This document shows positions 1 to 10,429 of a stretch of DNA of 64,000 bases, one piece after another. Made by a program: the position numbers and the translations under genes. The DNA lies in NCBI RefSeq assembly GCF_003597395.2, contig NC_133772.1:144182535-144246534 (forward strand), read 5' to 3'. Source of the DNA: Chelonoidis abingdonii. Its lineage: Eukaryota > Chordata > Testudines > Testudinidae. Positions within the stretch are counted from its first letter, which is position 1; the number at the start of each line of letters is the position of its first letter. The notes under the pieces were generated by a model. The model was given only the letters and a program-made list of their open reading frames with translations, ran no database searches and was not told the DNA's origin.

Positions 1-646
1 GGCAGATGGTACAGAACAGCTGGTAACCGTCCTCATCACAGCAACTGGGGGCTGAGCTCCATCAGCCCTCCCCCTTTCATGTCTAAAGAAAAGATTCTGT
101 ACTGCCTGGACTGTCATAGCAATGGGATGCTGGGCTCCTCTCCCCACCACCATTTAATGTCCTGCCTGGACTATCATAGCAGCTGGAGGCTGCCTCCCCC
201 TCATTTTATCTCACCAAAAAGTCAGTGTTTCTTATTTCTGCATTCTTTATTACTTCATCACACAAATGGGGGGACCCTGCAATGGTAGCCAGAAGGGTTA
301 GGGGAGAAGGGAAGCAACGGGTGGGATTGTTGCAGACACACCCCCTAGAATGGCATGCAGCTCATCATTTCTGTGGGATCTGACAAGGAGCAGCTGTGCT
401 TTCTGGTTCTCTGCTACACTGGTTCTCTAGTACACTTGCCCCATATTCTAGGCAGGACTGACTCTATTTTTAGATATAACATAAAGGAGGGAATGACTCG
501 GGGAGCTGAACTCGCCTGGAAATCTTGCCCCAAATGTGGGTGTTACATGTCTGAAAATCTGGCGCTGTGCGACTTCCTGAGTCGCCCAGGATGTCAGTGG
601 AAGAACTGGGAACAGAACCCAGACTTCTTGTGTCCCAATGGAGTAT
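1..646. repeat. Old interspersed repeat tract, host of the LTR and Tx1 insertions
   Basis: No gene is supported. The tract resembles a repeat common in turtle DNA, but I cannot name its class. It holds a near-duplicate about 60 bp apart (CCTGGACTGTCATAGC near 107 and CCTGGACTATCATAGC near 165). Its right end reads like the antisense B-box side of a tRNA-derived SINE (GAACAGAACCCAGACTTC near 610-627). That end appears to continue after the two insertions at 2241-2265 (TTAGCCACAAGACCAC), which is the expected follow-on of such a SINE. A 98-codon open frame at 355-651 has no recognisable domain and I treat it as chance. Confidence 0.5.
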
Positions 647-1335
647 TGTAGAGATGCGGACTCACTCCTGCGGCACCTCCTGCTGGTGACTTCTGGGAAT
701 TAGCTCGATTCCCAACCCGAGCGCCTTCTGCAGGCTGGCGATCCCCCAGTCCTCTGGCCCCTGTGTCCCTCCCTGGACCTGGTGCCCATTTACATGAAGT
801 GCTGTCCCCTGGCAGTAACCCCTTTCTCTTGGGGTCTCCCCTCCCAGTGGAACCCACACCCACTATCCCAACCTCACCTCAGTATCAGGCTACTGCCAGT
901 CATTGTCTAGCCCCACACCCTGGGGCAAACTGCAGTATCAGCCACTCATCACTGGCCAGGTTGGGTTTGGACCTGCTGCCTTGGCCTACCCCTGGGCTAC
1001 CCTCTGCAACCCCCAGTACCTGTTGACCTAATGCCTGGGCCTTTCCAGACAGGAGCTCCCCAGCTCCTCTGCCTTTCCCCAGCCCTGCTCCACTCGAGGT
1101 ACCTTGTCTAGCTCCCTGCAGCCAGGCCCATCTCCCTCTACAGCCAGAGGGAGACTGACTGACTGCCCCTGGCTTCTCTGCCTTTATAGGGCCAACTGAG
1201 TCTGTTTGGGGCATGGTGCAACTGCAGCCACTTTCCCCAATCAACCCAGCCTAAAAGCTGCTTTCTCCAGCCACAGCCCCCTCCTAGAGCTGTTTAAGCC
1301 CTTTAGGGCAGAAGCAGGGTAACCACCCTGCTACA
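647..1335 (+). mobile_element. Solo LTR of an endogenous retrovirus-like element
   Basis: The 689-bp segment starts TGTAG and ends CTACA, the short inverted termini (TG...CA) expected of an LTR. It is flanked by a perfect 5-bp direct repeat AGTAT (642-646 and 1336-1340), the size of target duplication made by retroviral-type integrases. No internal gag/pol region is adjacent, so it is a solo LTR left by LTR-LTR recombination. A possible TATA-like stretch (CTTTATAGG) lies near 1181-1189. The C-rich strand and lack of coding capacity agree. Orientation is taken from the TG...CA reading and the TATA-like site, and is tentative. The exact ERV family is not known to me. Confidence 0.72.
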
Positions 1336-1344
1336 AGTATCTTA
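1334..1344. repeat. Left target-site duplication of the Tx1 LINE
   Basis: CAAGTATCTTA occurs here and again, identical, at 2234-2244. The two copies bracket the Tx1 fragment. The left copy overlaps the last two bases of the LTR and its AGTAT duplication, so the LINE landed exactly at the LTR's 3' boundary after the LTR was in place. Confidence 0.75.
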
Positions 1345-1929
1345 ATGCCCCTGCCCTGTAGACCCGACCGGCCCCCCTGCCCCTTCTCCGCAAGCCGGCT
1401 GCACGATCTGCAGCCGATCCATTTTCAAACCACGCCAAGGAAACAACTCTACACACTCGTGCTCCATACCCTTCATTTTCTCACCCTCGTGTCCCACCCT
1501 GACACAAAGTGGCGGGACCTCCTGCCACCTCTGGAGGGTGAGGAGCCCCGGTGGGCCAGCCTATACTCTACCCTGGTCCCGAGGCCCACCAAGGATATCA
1601 GTTGGCGATTCCTCCATGGTGCCGTGAGCATGGGAGTGTATTTGTCGCGGTTTACCCCTGTCCCAGACACCTGCCCCTTCTGCGGCGTGAGGGAGACCCT
1701 GGCGCACGTCTACTTAGAGTGCGCCAGGTTGCAGCCCCTATACCGGCTCCTCACCAGTATCCTCTTACGTTTCTGGCTGCACTTTTCCCCTCACCTCCTT
1801 CTCTACACACTCCCTATCTGTGGCCCCACCAAGTCGCGGGATGTCCTGGTCAACCTCCTCCTTGCCCTGGCTAAAATGGCTATCTACTCAACCAGGGAGA
1901 GGAGGTTGGGCCGATGGAGACTCCGGTGA
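1345..1929 (+). pseudogene. C-terminal fragment of LINE ORF2 (post-RT zinc-knuckle domain)
   Basis: An uninterrupted frame of 194 codons. The ATG at 1345 is the chance first codon after truncation, not a natural start. Residues C110, C113, H121 and C126 form a CX2C-X7-H-X4-C knuckle in the segment TCPFCGVRETLAHVYLEC, the signature of the domain downstream of many LINE reverse transcriptases. It is followed by a hydrophobic helix-rich tail (about residues 130-185) and a natural stop. The endonuclease and reverse transcriptase are absent, so it cannot retrotranspose. In the intact family this region helps bind template RNA. The open frame suggests a comparatively recent insertion. Confidence 0.72.
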
Positions 1930-2233
1930 CTGTGGGGCTTGTTTCCGATCCATGGTCCGTTCACGTATCCAGGCGGAGTTCCTCTGGGCGGCGTCCACTG
2001 GCTCCCTTGATGCCTTTGAGGAGCAGTGGGTGCTGTCTGGGGTTCTCTGCTCGGTGTCCCCATCAGGCTCCCTTTTTATGACCCTTTTACCGCACTCCTG
2101 TCCCTGTTCTTTTATTAGTTGTCCCCCGTAATCAGTAGGGTTCTGTGGTCCTGTGAATCCTCCCCTTAGGCTGGGGAGGATCCTTTAGCAGTGGGCAGGC
2201 TTCACCCGCCCACTTCCCAGACACCCAATAGTG
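1345..2233 (+). mobile_element. 5'-truncated Tx1-type non-LTR retrotransposon
   Basis: An 889-bp insertion between 11-bp direct repeats. It carries the extreme C-terminal coding part of a LINE polyprotein followed by about 300 bp of 3' UTR without a poly(A) tail. 5' truncation is the usual result of target-primed reverse transcription. The encoded end has a zinc-knuckle typical of the zf-RVT region found after the reverse transcriptase in Tx1/L1-type LINEs. A related copy lies antisense at about 14150-15155. Assignment to Tx1 rather than another zf-RVT LINE is inference. Confidence 0.72.
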
Positions 2234-2244
2234 CAAGTATCTTA

Positions 2245-2620
2245 GCCACAAGACCACACCCTTTCTCCATGTTTTGAAGGAGTCACTTCATGCTGACGGT
2301 CTCCCCACTACAACCAATTCCCATAGGTTCATCTGTTGACATTTTCTATTGGCTGTCTGTAATGGGGTGCACTCACCTCTCGCACATGGCCCCTTGGCCG
2401 AACACGTGTCTGCAGCCCTCTGGTCAAGTCATGGACAGTCTGTATGAGAGATATATCCCAGAAGGGGGTTGCTCCTTGCAACCCCTTTCTGATTGGCTGT
2501 GTTCCATGCAGCTACTGTAGGCAGCTTGGAGGAGCTTCTCCATGGCTCTTTTCTGCAGCCGGGTGTGGCAGAACCATGAGACTTTAGCGCCTTGTCCACC
2601 CCATCAGACTGTTTTAAGTG
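2245..2620. repeat. Resumed host SINE-like repeat, then LTR-like fragment
   Basis: 2245-2270 (GCCACAAGACCACACC) reads as the far side of the SINE-like repeat broken at 646. From about 2355 a stretch starting GTAATGGGGTGCACTCACC resembles the start of the LTR-like repeats at 48176 and 55616, but no second end or target duplication was found. No coding capacity. Confidence 0.4.
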
Positions 2621-3440
2621 TAGGCTATTTTATAGCTCACAGGAACTGAAAGTCTCCTTTCTTTTAAAAATCAGAGAGCTGCATTTATTGTCAAGGTGCA
2701 GCTGGGTATTACTGTAATAAATGAGCTAAAGCAAGTCCCTCATGGCCCTTATTAATGCAGCATTTATAAAAGAGTGAGCTTCCTGGCAGGACTGATTTCT
2801 TTCCTTTCTGAAACAGGTAATCAGCATGTTATTCCAGAGCTCTCCAGTGCAAGGTAGCTTCAGAGATGTTTCTAAGGTGATCTGCCATCAGTATATTGCT
2901 CATGCCTGGCTACATAGCTATGCTCCTCTCACAGTGTCACATTCCTCCCAGTAACAATGAAACAAGACAACCAGCAAGATGTCAGTGAGAGATGAAGCTT
3001 CTGCTGTGTAACTCTGGCGTGGGCATAGGTTATTTCAGAAAGACTGGCAAGAAATTTTTAAAAAACCCAACCCTACACATGTATTTGTAAGGTCTGCACT
3101 AGCATTTAACTGACACTTCCTGTTCAAAAACTATAATGAAAAAGTATCTCCATTTAGGGCTGAGTGATCACAGCGTGACGTCCCCAAGTGCTTGACTGCC
3201 AGACTCTAACCCTGTTGCGGAGTCAAATTCTCAGTCTAATAATATGAGATTTATTGGCAAAATAATGAGCTCTAATTAAAATGCTCACACTTGAAGCAAA
3301 TGTCATTTTACTCTTTTTTTCCCCCAATAATCCCTTCTCATCTGCCCCCTCTGTAGCTCAGCTTTTATCCGTTCTGGTGCCGCACGAGTTGGCTTTGATC
3401 AGGTTCGCTTCTCCAGCTGTTCTCAGCAGGCTGAGCTTTC
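2621..3440. other. No recognisable feature
   Basis: AT-leaning DNA without a long open frame, tandem repeat or inverted repeat that I can see. It looks like ordinary intergenic or intronic sequence. Confidence 0.5.
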
Positions 3441-3519
3441 CCTCTGAGTGGCTCTAGCCCATATTTGCCCAGATGTAAATAGTCAAGTCAATGGCTTTAC
3501 GTCAGGGATGAACCTGGCC

Positions 3520-3937
3520 CAACAGGGTCTGGATGGTGATCGATCTGCAGGGAAACTGCATCCCTTTGGGATTTGCCACGGGGATGACAAATTTGGCTGG
3601 TGGGTCTCACCCATGTGCTCAGGGTCTAATGATCACCATGTCTGGGTTGGGAAGAGACTTCCCCTCAGATCAGATTGGCAGAGACCTTGAGGGGGTTTTG
3701 CCTTCCTCTGCGGCCTGGGGCACAGATCACTTGCTGGGTCAAATGAGAGAAAATGGTGGATTTTCTGTTAGTTGAAGACTTTACATCAAGATTTGAGAAC
3801 TTCAGTTACTCAGCTAAGGTAATGAGCCTACTACAGGAGTGAGTGGGTGAGGTTTTGTGGCCTCCAATGTGCAGGAGGTCAAACTACTAGATGGTCATGA
3901 TTATCCCTTCTAACCTTAAAGTCTGTGAGTCTATAAC
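3520..3937 (+). mobile_element. CR1 LINE 3' UTR remnant
   Basis: A diverged CR1 3' UTR. Recognisable blocks in order are the GGGTTGGGAAGAGACTTCCC block, the AGATTGGCAGAGACC block, the block TTTTGCCTTCCTCTGC, the GGGTGAGGTTTTGTGGCC block and a terminal AAGTCTGTGAGTCTATAA. The same blocks in the same order occur at the end of the larger CR1 at 12160-12525, which anchors the call. No coding part is kept. Confidence 0.82.
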
Positions 3938-3959
3938 GGCCCAGTAGGGGATAGAGCCA

Positions 3960-4105
3960 TGTGTATTGGAGAGAGCACTAGACTGGGCATCAAGATTATA
4001 GACCCGGCTCTGTCACTGACCTGCTGTGAGACTGTGGGCAAGGCACTATGTTTCTGTGCCTCAATTTACCCTCCCTCCCTTTGGCTATGTAGGTGATAGT
4101 CTCTT
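3960..4105 (+). mobile_element. MIR-like SINE
   Basis: A tRNA-derived ancient SINE body: a GAGAGCACTAGACTGGGCATCAAG-like box region split over 3971-3993, GGCTCTGTCACTGACCTGC, then TGTGGGCAAGGCACTATG and CTGTGCCTCAATTTACC. The order is that of the MIR/core-SINE consensus. Several other copies in the window (8540-8790, 12530-12625, 42010-42200, 50675-50840, 53815-54105) share these blocks. Confidence 0.72.
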
Positions 4106-4110
4106 CAAGG

Positions 4111-5990
4111 CTTAGACTGTGTCTATATACTATGGGCCCCAAACTTCAGCTGCTACTGCAACGTTAATAGCAGTATGCTGGCAATGCTTGTTCTTCCAAA
4201 GACTGAAAATGAGGCACCTGTCATGTCTGAGACAAGGCTTGTCTCTTCGATCTGGGGTCCTGGACATTAAATTGCTTTGCAAATTGGGGCTGTTCATACA
4301 GTCATGTTGACAGCTGGCCCCTTTAGCATGTCCTTCTATGTTTTTGTTAACCCTCCACTGCCCTCCCCCCAAAATAATAACAATATAGAGCCACATCCTC
4401 AGCTAGTGTAAATCAGCATCATCCCTTTCAGTCAACGGACCTACACCAATTTACAGGCCATGAAGATGTACATCCAATATTTGTCAGAGTGATCAGCATA
4501 TAATTATCATTGATAACACAGTAGGACCCAACAGAGATCAGGACCCACCTGGCTAGGCACTGTATGGAGACATGTTCTTTGTCCCAAAGAAATGACACAG
4601 ACTTTATAATCCTATGGCATTCCCTAAACCGCCCCTTTGACACTGGATAAGCTGGAGAAGAGTCATTTTTTTAGAGGAATGAACTTTTTTTAACCTTAAA
4701 ATATGTATGAAACTCTTATGTATATGTTTAATGCCATTTGAATCAGTAGATTTCTGTGGAATTCAAGCAGTCACATTTTGACCTTATGAGCCTTGCTTCA
4801 GTCCCCTCACTGGTAATGGTGGGCTCTCTCCAAGCCCTTCCTCCCGCCACCACTACCATTGAGTTCAGGACACGAATGCTCTATTTTAAAACAAATCATT
4901 TAGGGTAGGTTTAGCATCAACCTCAATCCAAGGATATAAAACTGAACATAATTTCAATAGCCTCTTCTTATCTAACCCATCCTAGTCACCAAAGATAATC
5001 TTCTTATGAACTCAAGGTCAGATGGAGGCTGGTAAACAGCTGGCAACAAACCAAACCAAACCACAAACAAAGCCAACTTCTGCCCCAGTGATGTGGAGTA
5101 TTCAAAGCCTCCAAAGGGCTGCTGGGCTACAGGTGCCAGAACAGAGCTATGTTGTTCCAAGAGAGCTGGGCTGATGGCGTCACCTCACGTCAGTGGAACA
5201 TATTAAGTGTCCGGCTCCATACTTTAAATTCACATTCGGAAAGAAAAAAGGAGCTGATGAACTGTTTTGTTTTTATGGATGTATCTTGAGGGCCTATGTA
5301 CGCACAGAATTTGACCCAGCAGGGCAAAGGGTTTAATCAAGGGGGGGATATCTTTTATATCATCAGAACAGCCAGATGGATATTTTGAATGGTTCGTGTG
5401 AGATCTTTTTAATCCTCTGGGGGCAAAGGAGAAGGCCTTTTGTTCTTCCTCACTTTGTATCCAGTCTGCCTGCTCCATACTGATGTCATCAGAGTGAAAA
5501 GGGAATAGTTTAATCCTACTGGAACCAACTGCCAGAGAAGTTGGCAAAAGTCCCTCCGAAATACGGACTAGGAATGTAAATGGGTCCCTGTATTGGGCTT
5601 TGTATTCAGAGGGTGCACTTTTATTATTCACTATGTGTATTTCTGTAGCACAAGAATTGCGCCAGGTGCTGTACGAACATATAGGGAAGGGCAAACCCTG
5701 CCCAAAAGGATATGAGGAGACAAACAGACAAAGTGTGTGAGGAGCCTTTGCCTTGGGACTTTTGCTCAAATTCTGGCTGCCCTCGAACATCTCTTATCAC
5801 TGGCCTTGCCTGAGTGAGGTGGGGGAAAATGCAGTAGAAAAAAAGGCCCCGGTCAGAGGAAAGAGGGCCCTTGCACCCCCATAGCTGAGCTCTTTCCAGG
5901 CTCGACCCCAACGAGCAGCATTCTTATAGAGTAAAATACTCCAGCTTTAAAATGGAATACGTTCTGTACAGCCTAGCAGAGAAGGAAATA
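4111..5990. other. Gene-free stretch with minor repeat pieces
   Basis: 4395-4465 holds a fragment like the inverted-repeat sequences elsewhere (GTGTAAATCAGCATCATC and TACACCAATTTACAGGCC). 4530-4615 and 5630-5740 hold copies of a short repeat built around GCTAGGCACTGTA / GCCAGGTGCTGTACGAAC, also seen at 7980-8075. A minus-strand open frame of 186 codons (5230-5790) crosses one of these repeats, has no recognisable domain, and is most likely chance. Otherwise I see nothing. Confidence 0.5.
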
Positions 5991-5993
5991 TTA

Positions 5994-6420
5994 GGGTAGG
6001 TCTTCACTGCAGAGTTAGCCTGGGCTTGTGCCAGCGCCCCAAACTGCTGTCCCAACCACACAAAATCCTCTCACCCAAATTTAGTGGTGCTTTTACTCTG
6101 GGCTAGCTGGCCTGGCACGGGTGTGGGTTAAAGCCTGGGATCTGCTTTAACTTTGCATTGAAGACGCAGGCTAAATCACTTGAACGCTGATGGTCCTCTA
6201 TTGCCTTCCTGCAATTCTCTCCAGGGGCCCAAGACAGTGCTCCCACAATGCACCATGAAAGAATCAGAGGGATGCTCAGCTAATTGCAGCACAAAGAATC
6301 CTGGGATATGCCCCCAAAATGCCCAGTGACACATGTGGGGGAGCACAGCACCAAGACAAGTAACACAGGCAAGGCTTTGCTGTATGCCTGCTCATAGCTG
6401 GGCTAGGCTAAGCCAGGTGT
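5994..6420 (+). mobile_element. DNA-transposon-like end fragment
   Basis: Starts GGGTAGGTCTTCACTGCAG, close to the TIR style GGGTACGTCTACACTGC of the element at 60501. The following body (GAGTTAGCCTGGGCTTGTG, GGGTTAAAGCCTGGG) resembles a repeat common in turtle DNA. No matching opposite terminus was found, so only one end or a decayed copy remains. No transposase coding is visible. Confidence 0.45.
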
Positions 6421-7058
6421 GCAGACCTGGCTGCTGATCACCTGAGTTAACTCCACCATGACGGCAGACTCTTAGGGCAAGTAGAGCAGCAAAACTTTGG
6501 GTGGGTCTTTGATTGGCAGAGTGGGGCTGAAGTTTGCACAGAACAGGAGGACTGTGTAACAGACCATAGGAATGTGAACCATGGTACAGGCGGGTGCACA
6601 AAAGAGGATTTCATGGCCAAATTCAGGTAATATCTTCTCCTTGGATGCTGGGCAGGGTTCTACTGTTAGCCCCTTCAGAGACTCTCCTGACCCTAAGAAT
6701 TGAATGCTTAGCTCCAGCTCTGATGACTGAATTTCTACACTTCCGGAAAACGAGCACTGGAATGACTGCATTGTGATATTACACATACAGCTGCCATAAC
6801 CACCTCGCTGAGTCTGGAGTTTCTCTCAGGTGCCGTGCGGTCCTGGCCCTCATTTTGAATTTTCTCCTTCTGAGCAACATTTCCCCATAGCTTCTTGTTA
6901 AGCTTCGAAATCCTCTTTCCCACTGACAAAGGCATATTTCATGTTGAACCCAGGGAATGCCTCCTTTTCTCCATTTGTCCCTTGCATTGTTACCTGTTAC
7001 TTGCCATTTACTTTCTAAGTCCCAAGGTTTTCTCACTGGTAAAAAAAACCACTCATGT
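6421..7058. other. No recognisable feature
   Basis: No long open frame with a recognisable domain and no repeat that I could identify. Overlapping short frames on both strands are typical of non-coding DNA. Confidence 0.45.
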
Positions 7059-7153
7059 CCAGATCCTCAAAAGGTATTTAGGTTCCTAAATTCCCATGAA
7101 ATCCAAGTGAGGTCAATGAAAGTTAGGAGTCTAAATACCTTTGAGGATCTGGG
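7059..7153. repeat. Fold-back inverted repeat (MITE-like)
   Basis: Two arms of about 30 bp face each other across a short spacer. The left arm starts CCAGATCCTCAAAAGGTATT, and the reverse complement of the right arm starts CCCAGATCCTCAAAGGTATT. RNA or single-stranded DNA from it would form a hairpin. A related half copy lies at 52003-52075. Class unknown; possibly a non-autonomous DNA element. Confidence 0.78.
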
Positions 7154-8535
7154 CCTTTGCTCCCATTAACTTTTTCTCTCTCTGCAATAGTGAGAGAACC
7201 ACCAGTGTATATATGCTGACACAGGAAAGTCCTGCCCATCCCATGTCTCCTAGCATCCCCCATTTGATCTCTCTGGGAAAAAGCTGAGCAGTCACCTCCA
7301 GGCCACTACATCTATCCCTGTGAGGAAGCATAAACGTGTCACCAAACCTCATGATCCACTGTGTCCAAGTCAGCTGACAGCTCTACAAGAATCAGCCTGG
7401 CTGCCTAATAACTGTCTCCAGGAAGAGATCGTCAGCCCATACAACTGCCTGAGGGTTATTCACCCCTAACCATGCACGCAACCTGACAAGGCAGCCGGAG
7501 GACTCCACACAGCTATTGTGCCGTTCTCCCCTCTTGGCTACAGCTGCTGGCTCAAGCCTTCCAAAGACTGACTACCAAGACAGGGCACAAGAACCCCCTG
7601 ACCCAAGCCAGGCTGCACCATCACCCAGACACCCCACTGCCCTGCCCCCGCTATCGACCTTCTCACTCTTCTGAACCCCTCATCTCTTACCTCCTGATGC
7701 AAAACAACCCATCCCCTGGGAACTCTCACCAACGACAAGTAAGTGATCTGAGGCCCCCTAGCCTTCCTCCCACAGCTACTGGGCAAATCAGTCAACATGC
7801 ACTCGCATAGTCGAGTCCAATTCTTCCCATCAGCATTCTCACTGATCACAATGGAATGAGTGGCGACCCTTGGCCACACTCCCACATTAGCCAGGGATAA
7901 TATGTGGAGCAACTCCACCCACTTGGCTCACCAGATCCCTTCCCCATATTATGATTAATGACCATAGCGCTGAGAAGCCCTAGTCATAGACCAGGACCCC
8001 CTTGGGCTAGGCACTGTCCAACCACAGAACAACAAGACGCTCCTTGCCCCAATCAAAGTATAAGACAAGAGACAACGAATGGATCCAGATATACAGAGGA
8101 GCACAAGGAAACAATATTGTTTGGCTATGGTGTCTGCACATCAACTGCCTAATTCCCCAGGAAAAAGTGAGATTAAGCAATTTGTGCCCTTAGCTGTTCT
8201 CTCCTGGTAGTTTGAGATAATTTGTACTCAGACCCATGTACCAGACTCAGCATTGCCCTCTCTCTTTCTACCTTTTCTGCGTTCCCTTGCTCCCATTCAT
8301 AATCCCTCCACCATCTGTCCTTTACAGTTATGTACGTATTCCTGGAGAGAAAGGATGGTCTATGTAGCACCCTTCAGGGGAATGGATGGGAGTGCAGGTT
8401 TTACAAGGGAAGAGTTTGGAAGATATACCAGAAGGTTAACCTGCAAGCTCATGGCTGGAAAGCTACCTGCACTTGCAGCACTTCTGGGCAGAGTCCCATT
8501 AAATTTATGTGCAGGATCCTCTCATGTTATTACAC
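7154..8535. other. Gene-free stretch with one short repeat copy
   Basis: 7980-8075 is a copy of the short repeat also seen at 4535 and 5650 (GACCAGGACCCCCTTGG, GCTAGGCACTGTCC). The open frames here lack domains and overlap on both strands. Nothing else was recognised. Confidence 0.45.
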
Positions 8536-8539
8536 TACA

Positions 8540-8790
8540 TGAAACAGCATTGTGGTCTCAGGAGATCTAGGGCCAATTCTCACAAATCTGCCACATATTT
8601 CCTGTGTGAACTTGGCCTTTCATTCACAGATTCATGGATTCCAGACCAGAAGGGACCATTGTGAGCGTCTAGTCTGACCTCCTACACAACACAGGCCAGA
8701 GACCTTCTCCAAAATAATGAGTCTCTCTGTGTCTCAGGTCCCCATCTCTAAAATGATGATAATAGCCCCTCTTTTCTCCCACTCTCTGTC
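8540..8790 (+). mobile_element. MIR-like SINE split by a CR1 fragment
   Basis: The left half ends with CTGCCACATATTTCCTGTGTGAACTTGGCC-type sequence (8589-8618). The right half resumes at about 8719 with GAGTCTCTCTGTGTCTCAG and CATCTCTAAAATGATGATAA. The two halves are contiguous in the MIR consensus apart from a few bases, so the middle piece (8621-8718) is a later insertion. Confidence 0.68.
8621..8718 (-). mobile_element. CR1 LINE 3'-end fragment inside a SINE
   Basis: The antisense CR1 tail: TCACAGATTCATGGATTCCA, CCAGAAGGGACCATTG, GTCTAGTCTGACCTCC and ACACAGGCCAGAGACC in order. Only the last 100 bp or so of the LINE were integrated, which is common for CR1. Confidence 0.8.
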
Positions 8791-9404
8791 TGTCTTGTCT
8801 GTTTAGTTTACAAGTTCTTACTGGTGGGGTCCTAGGCACTGCAGAAACACAAAGTGGCCCTCATCTCAGCTGGGGCCTTCACATACCACCGTAATGCAAA
8901 GATAATAATTATCTGCTCACTTGGAATTCTGTTCTCCTGGAAAAGTGTGTCTGATAACTACTAGCCCTCTGCAAAAGCTAAAGTGATATTTTATTTTATG
9001 ACAAAGGCTCCTAACAGATATAATTTCCTACCTACAGTCTATTTCCTTTAGTTCCCCTTCCCATTAATGGATTCTAATCACTCTTTATTTAGCCTGTATT
9101 TATTTTAGACACAAAAGAGTCTAAATTCAAGGCTGTTTGTAATTATTCAATTAACATTCTCAGGACAGGCACTTGTCTGTCATGTCTAAGCCAAATGTTC
9201 ATGTTGAGTTGACATGCACTGTGCTAATGCGAGACCATTTTGCTTGGATATAGATCATGCCGAATCCAGTAGTGATCTAATTTCTGTATTTTAAGGGATT
9301 ATCCCTCGTACATTGAAACAAAGTTCACATTTAGTAGACAAAAAGAATTCATTGCAATTTGAAAATTTGAAAAAAAAGGTGATGGCTCCATATTTGATGT
9401 GTGA
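8791..9404. other. No recognisable feature
   Basis: AT-rich DNA without a supportable gene or repeat. Confidence 0.4.
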
Positions 9405-10330
9405 GGGGAAAAGTTGGTTCAGTGACTGAGGCACTAGCCTGGGACTCAGGAGAAGTAGATTCAATTCACTGCTTTGCCCAGGTGCCCTCTCTGATGGCGG
9501 GCTGGTCCCTTAGTCTCTCTCTGGCCCTTCTCCACAGACATGTTTAGGTGCTTAGGGTCCAGTTTTGGCTCCACTGCAATCCACAAAACTCCTGCTGGAC
9601 TCTGTAGGTAACTAATTCGCTTGGCAGCTACGTTCTGCCTCTGAGCATGCACTCTGCTGTTTCACAGTAGGCATCTGGGCACCTATGTCCCACCTAAGCC
9701 CCAGGGTGACCCACGAACCAGGGGAAGATGGGTGCCAGAGTACTGAGCTCTCCCATCGACCCCAATCCGGTAGGCAGACTGCTCTCAGCCTGGCCAGAGG
9801 TGCTGGTACCATGCCTGCCCTTTAGCTCAGTGGTTAAAGCATTCCCCTGAAAAGTGGGAGACCCTAGTTCAATTCCTTCCTTTACCTAAGGGCTTGCCCA
9901 GCTTTCAGGAGTGTGTGCCAGCTACTGGGTTGTAGAACCGTCTGGTGTGTGTGTGGCACCATTAGTTTCTTTGGTTGATGCTGTTCCTCTGTGGATAAAC
10001 AAAAGCAATTAGAGCAGGGGGCCTGAGCCCTGGATCTGTCCCTCCCCCCCAAGGTGGTGTCCCAACAGCCAGGCGACAGAGTCACTCTCTTTGGCCCAAT
10101 GAATGATCCACTTTGGGAGAGGGTGATGATGGGTATGAGTGAGAAGGTAGCCACCTCCTTCCACTGTTTTCTGTGGAGTGAGGCAGGCACCTCGCTCATT
10201 CCCATGACACACATCTCAGGCACTTAGACACGTCCCCATCTGTGGGTCACTCACAGAGACAGGCACCTCCCTGTAGCCTGGACTTCAGTGCCTATCTCCA
10301 AGAGAGACAGGGCTTAGCACACACCTCTCG
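9405..10330 (+). repeat. Unclassified repeat with two tRNA-like segments
   Basis: 9412-9480 (TGGTTCAGTGACTGAGGCAC, then AGATTCAATTCACTGC) and 9817-9880 (TTTAGCTCAGTGGTTAAAGC, then TAGTTCAATTCC) each have pol III A-box-like and B-box-like blocks at tRNA spacing. Neither is a tRNA gene: no proper acceptor stem or anticodon arm can be built. The sequence around them resembles a turtle repeat that I cannot name. No coding capacity. Confidence 0.45.
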
Positions 10331-10429
10331 CCCATTGACTAGCTTAGACAGCACCATGCCCACTGTACTGGCTTTGGGGGATGCATTCTGAGGCGCCTCT
10401 CTGGCCTAGGCATCTGCCAGTGATGGACC

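Noticed and set aside
5230..5790. 186-codon minus-strand frame as a gene
   Set aside because: It crosses a short interspersed repeat (5630-5740), shows no domain or codon bias, and overlaps another frame on the same strand.
9815..9885. Possible tRNA gene
   Set aside because: The box pattern is tRNA-like, but stems do not pair into a cloverleaf; it fits a tRNA-derived repeat.
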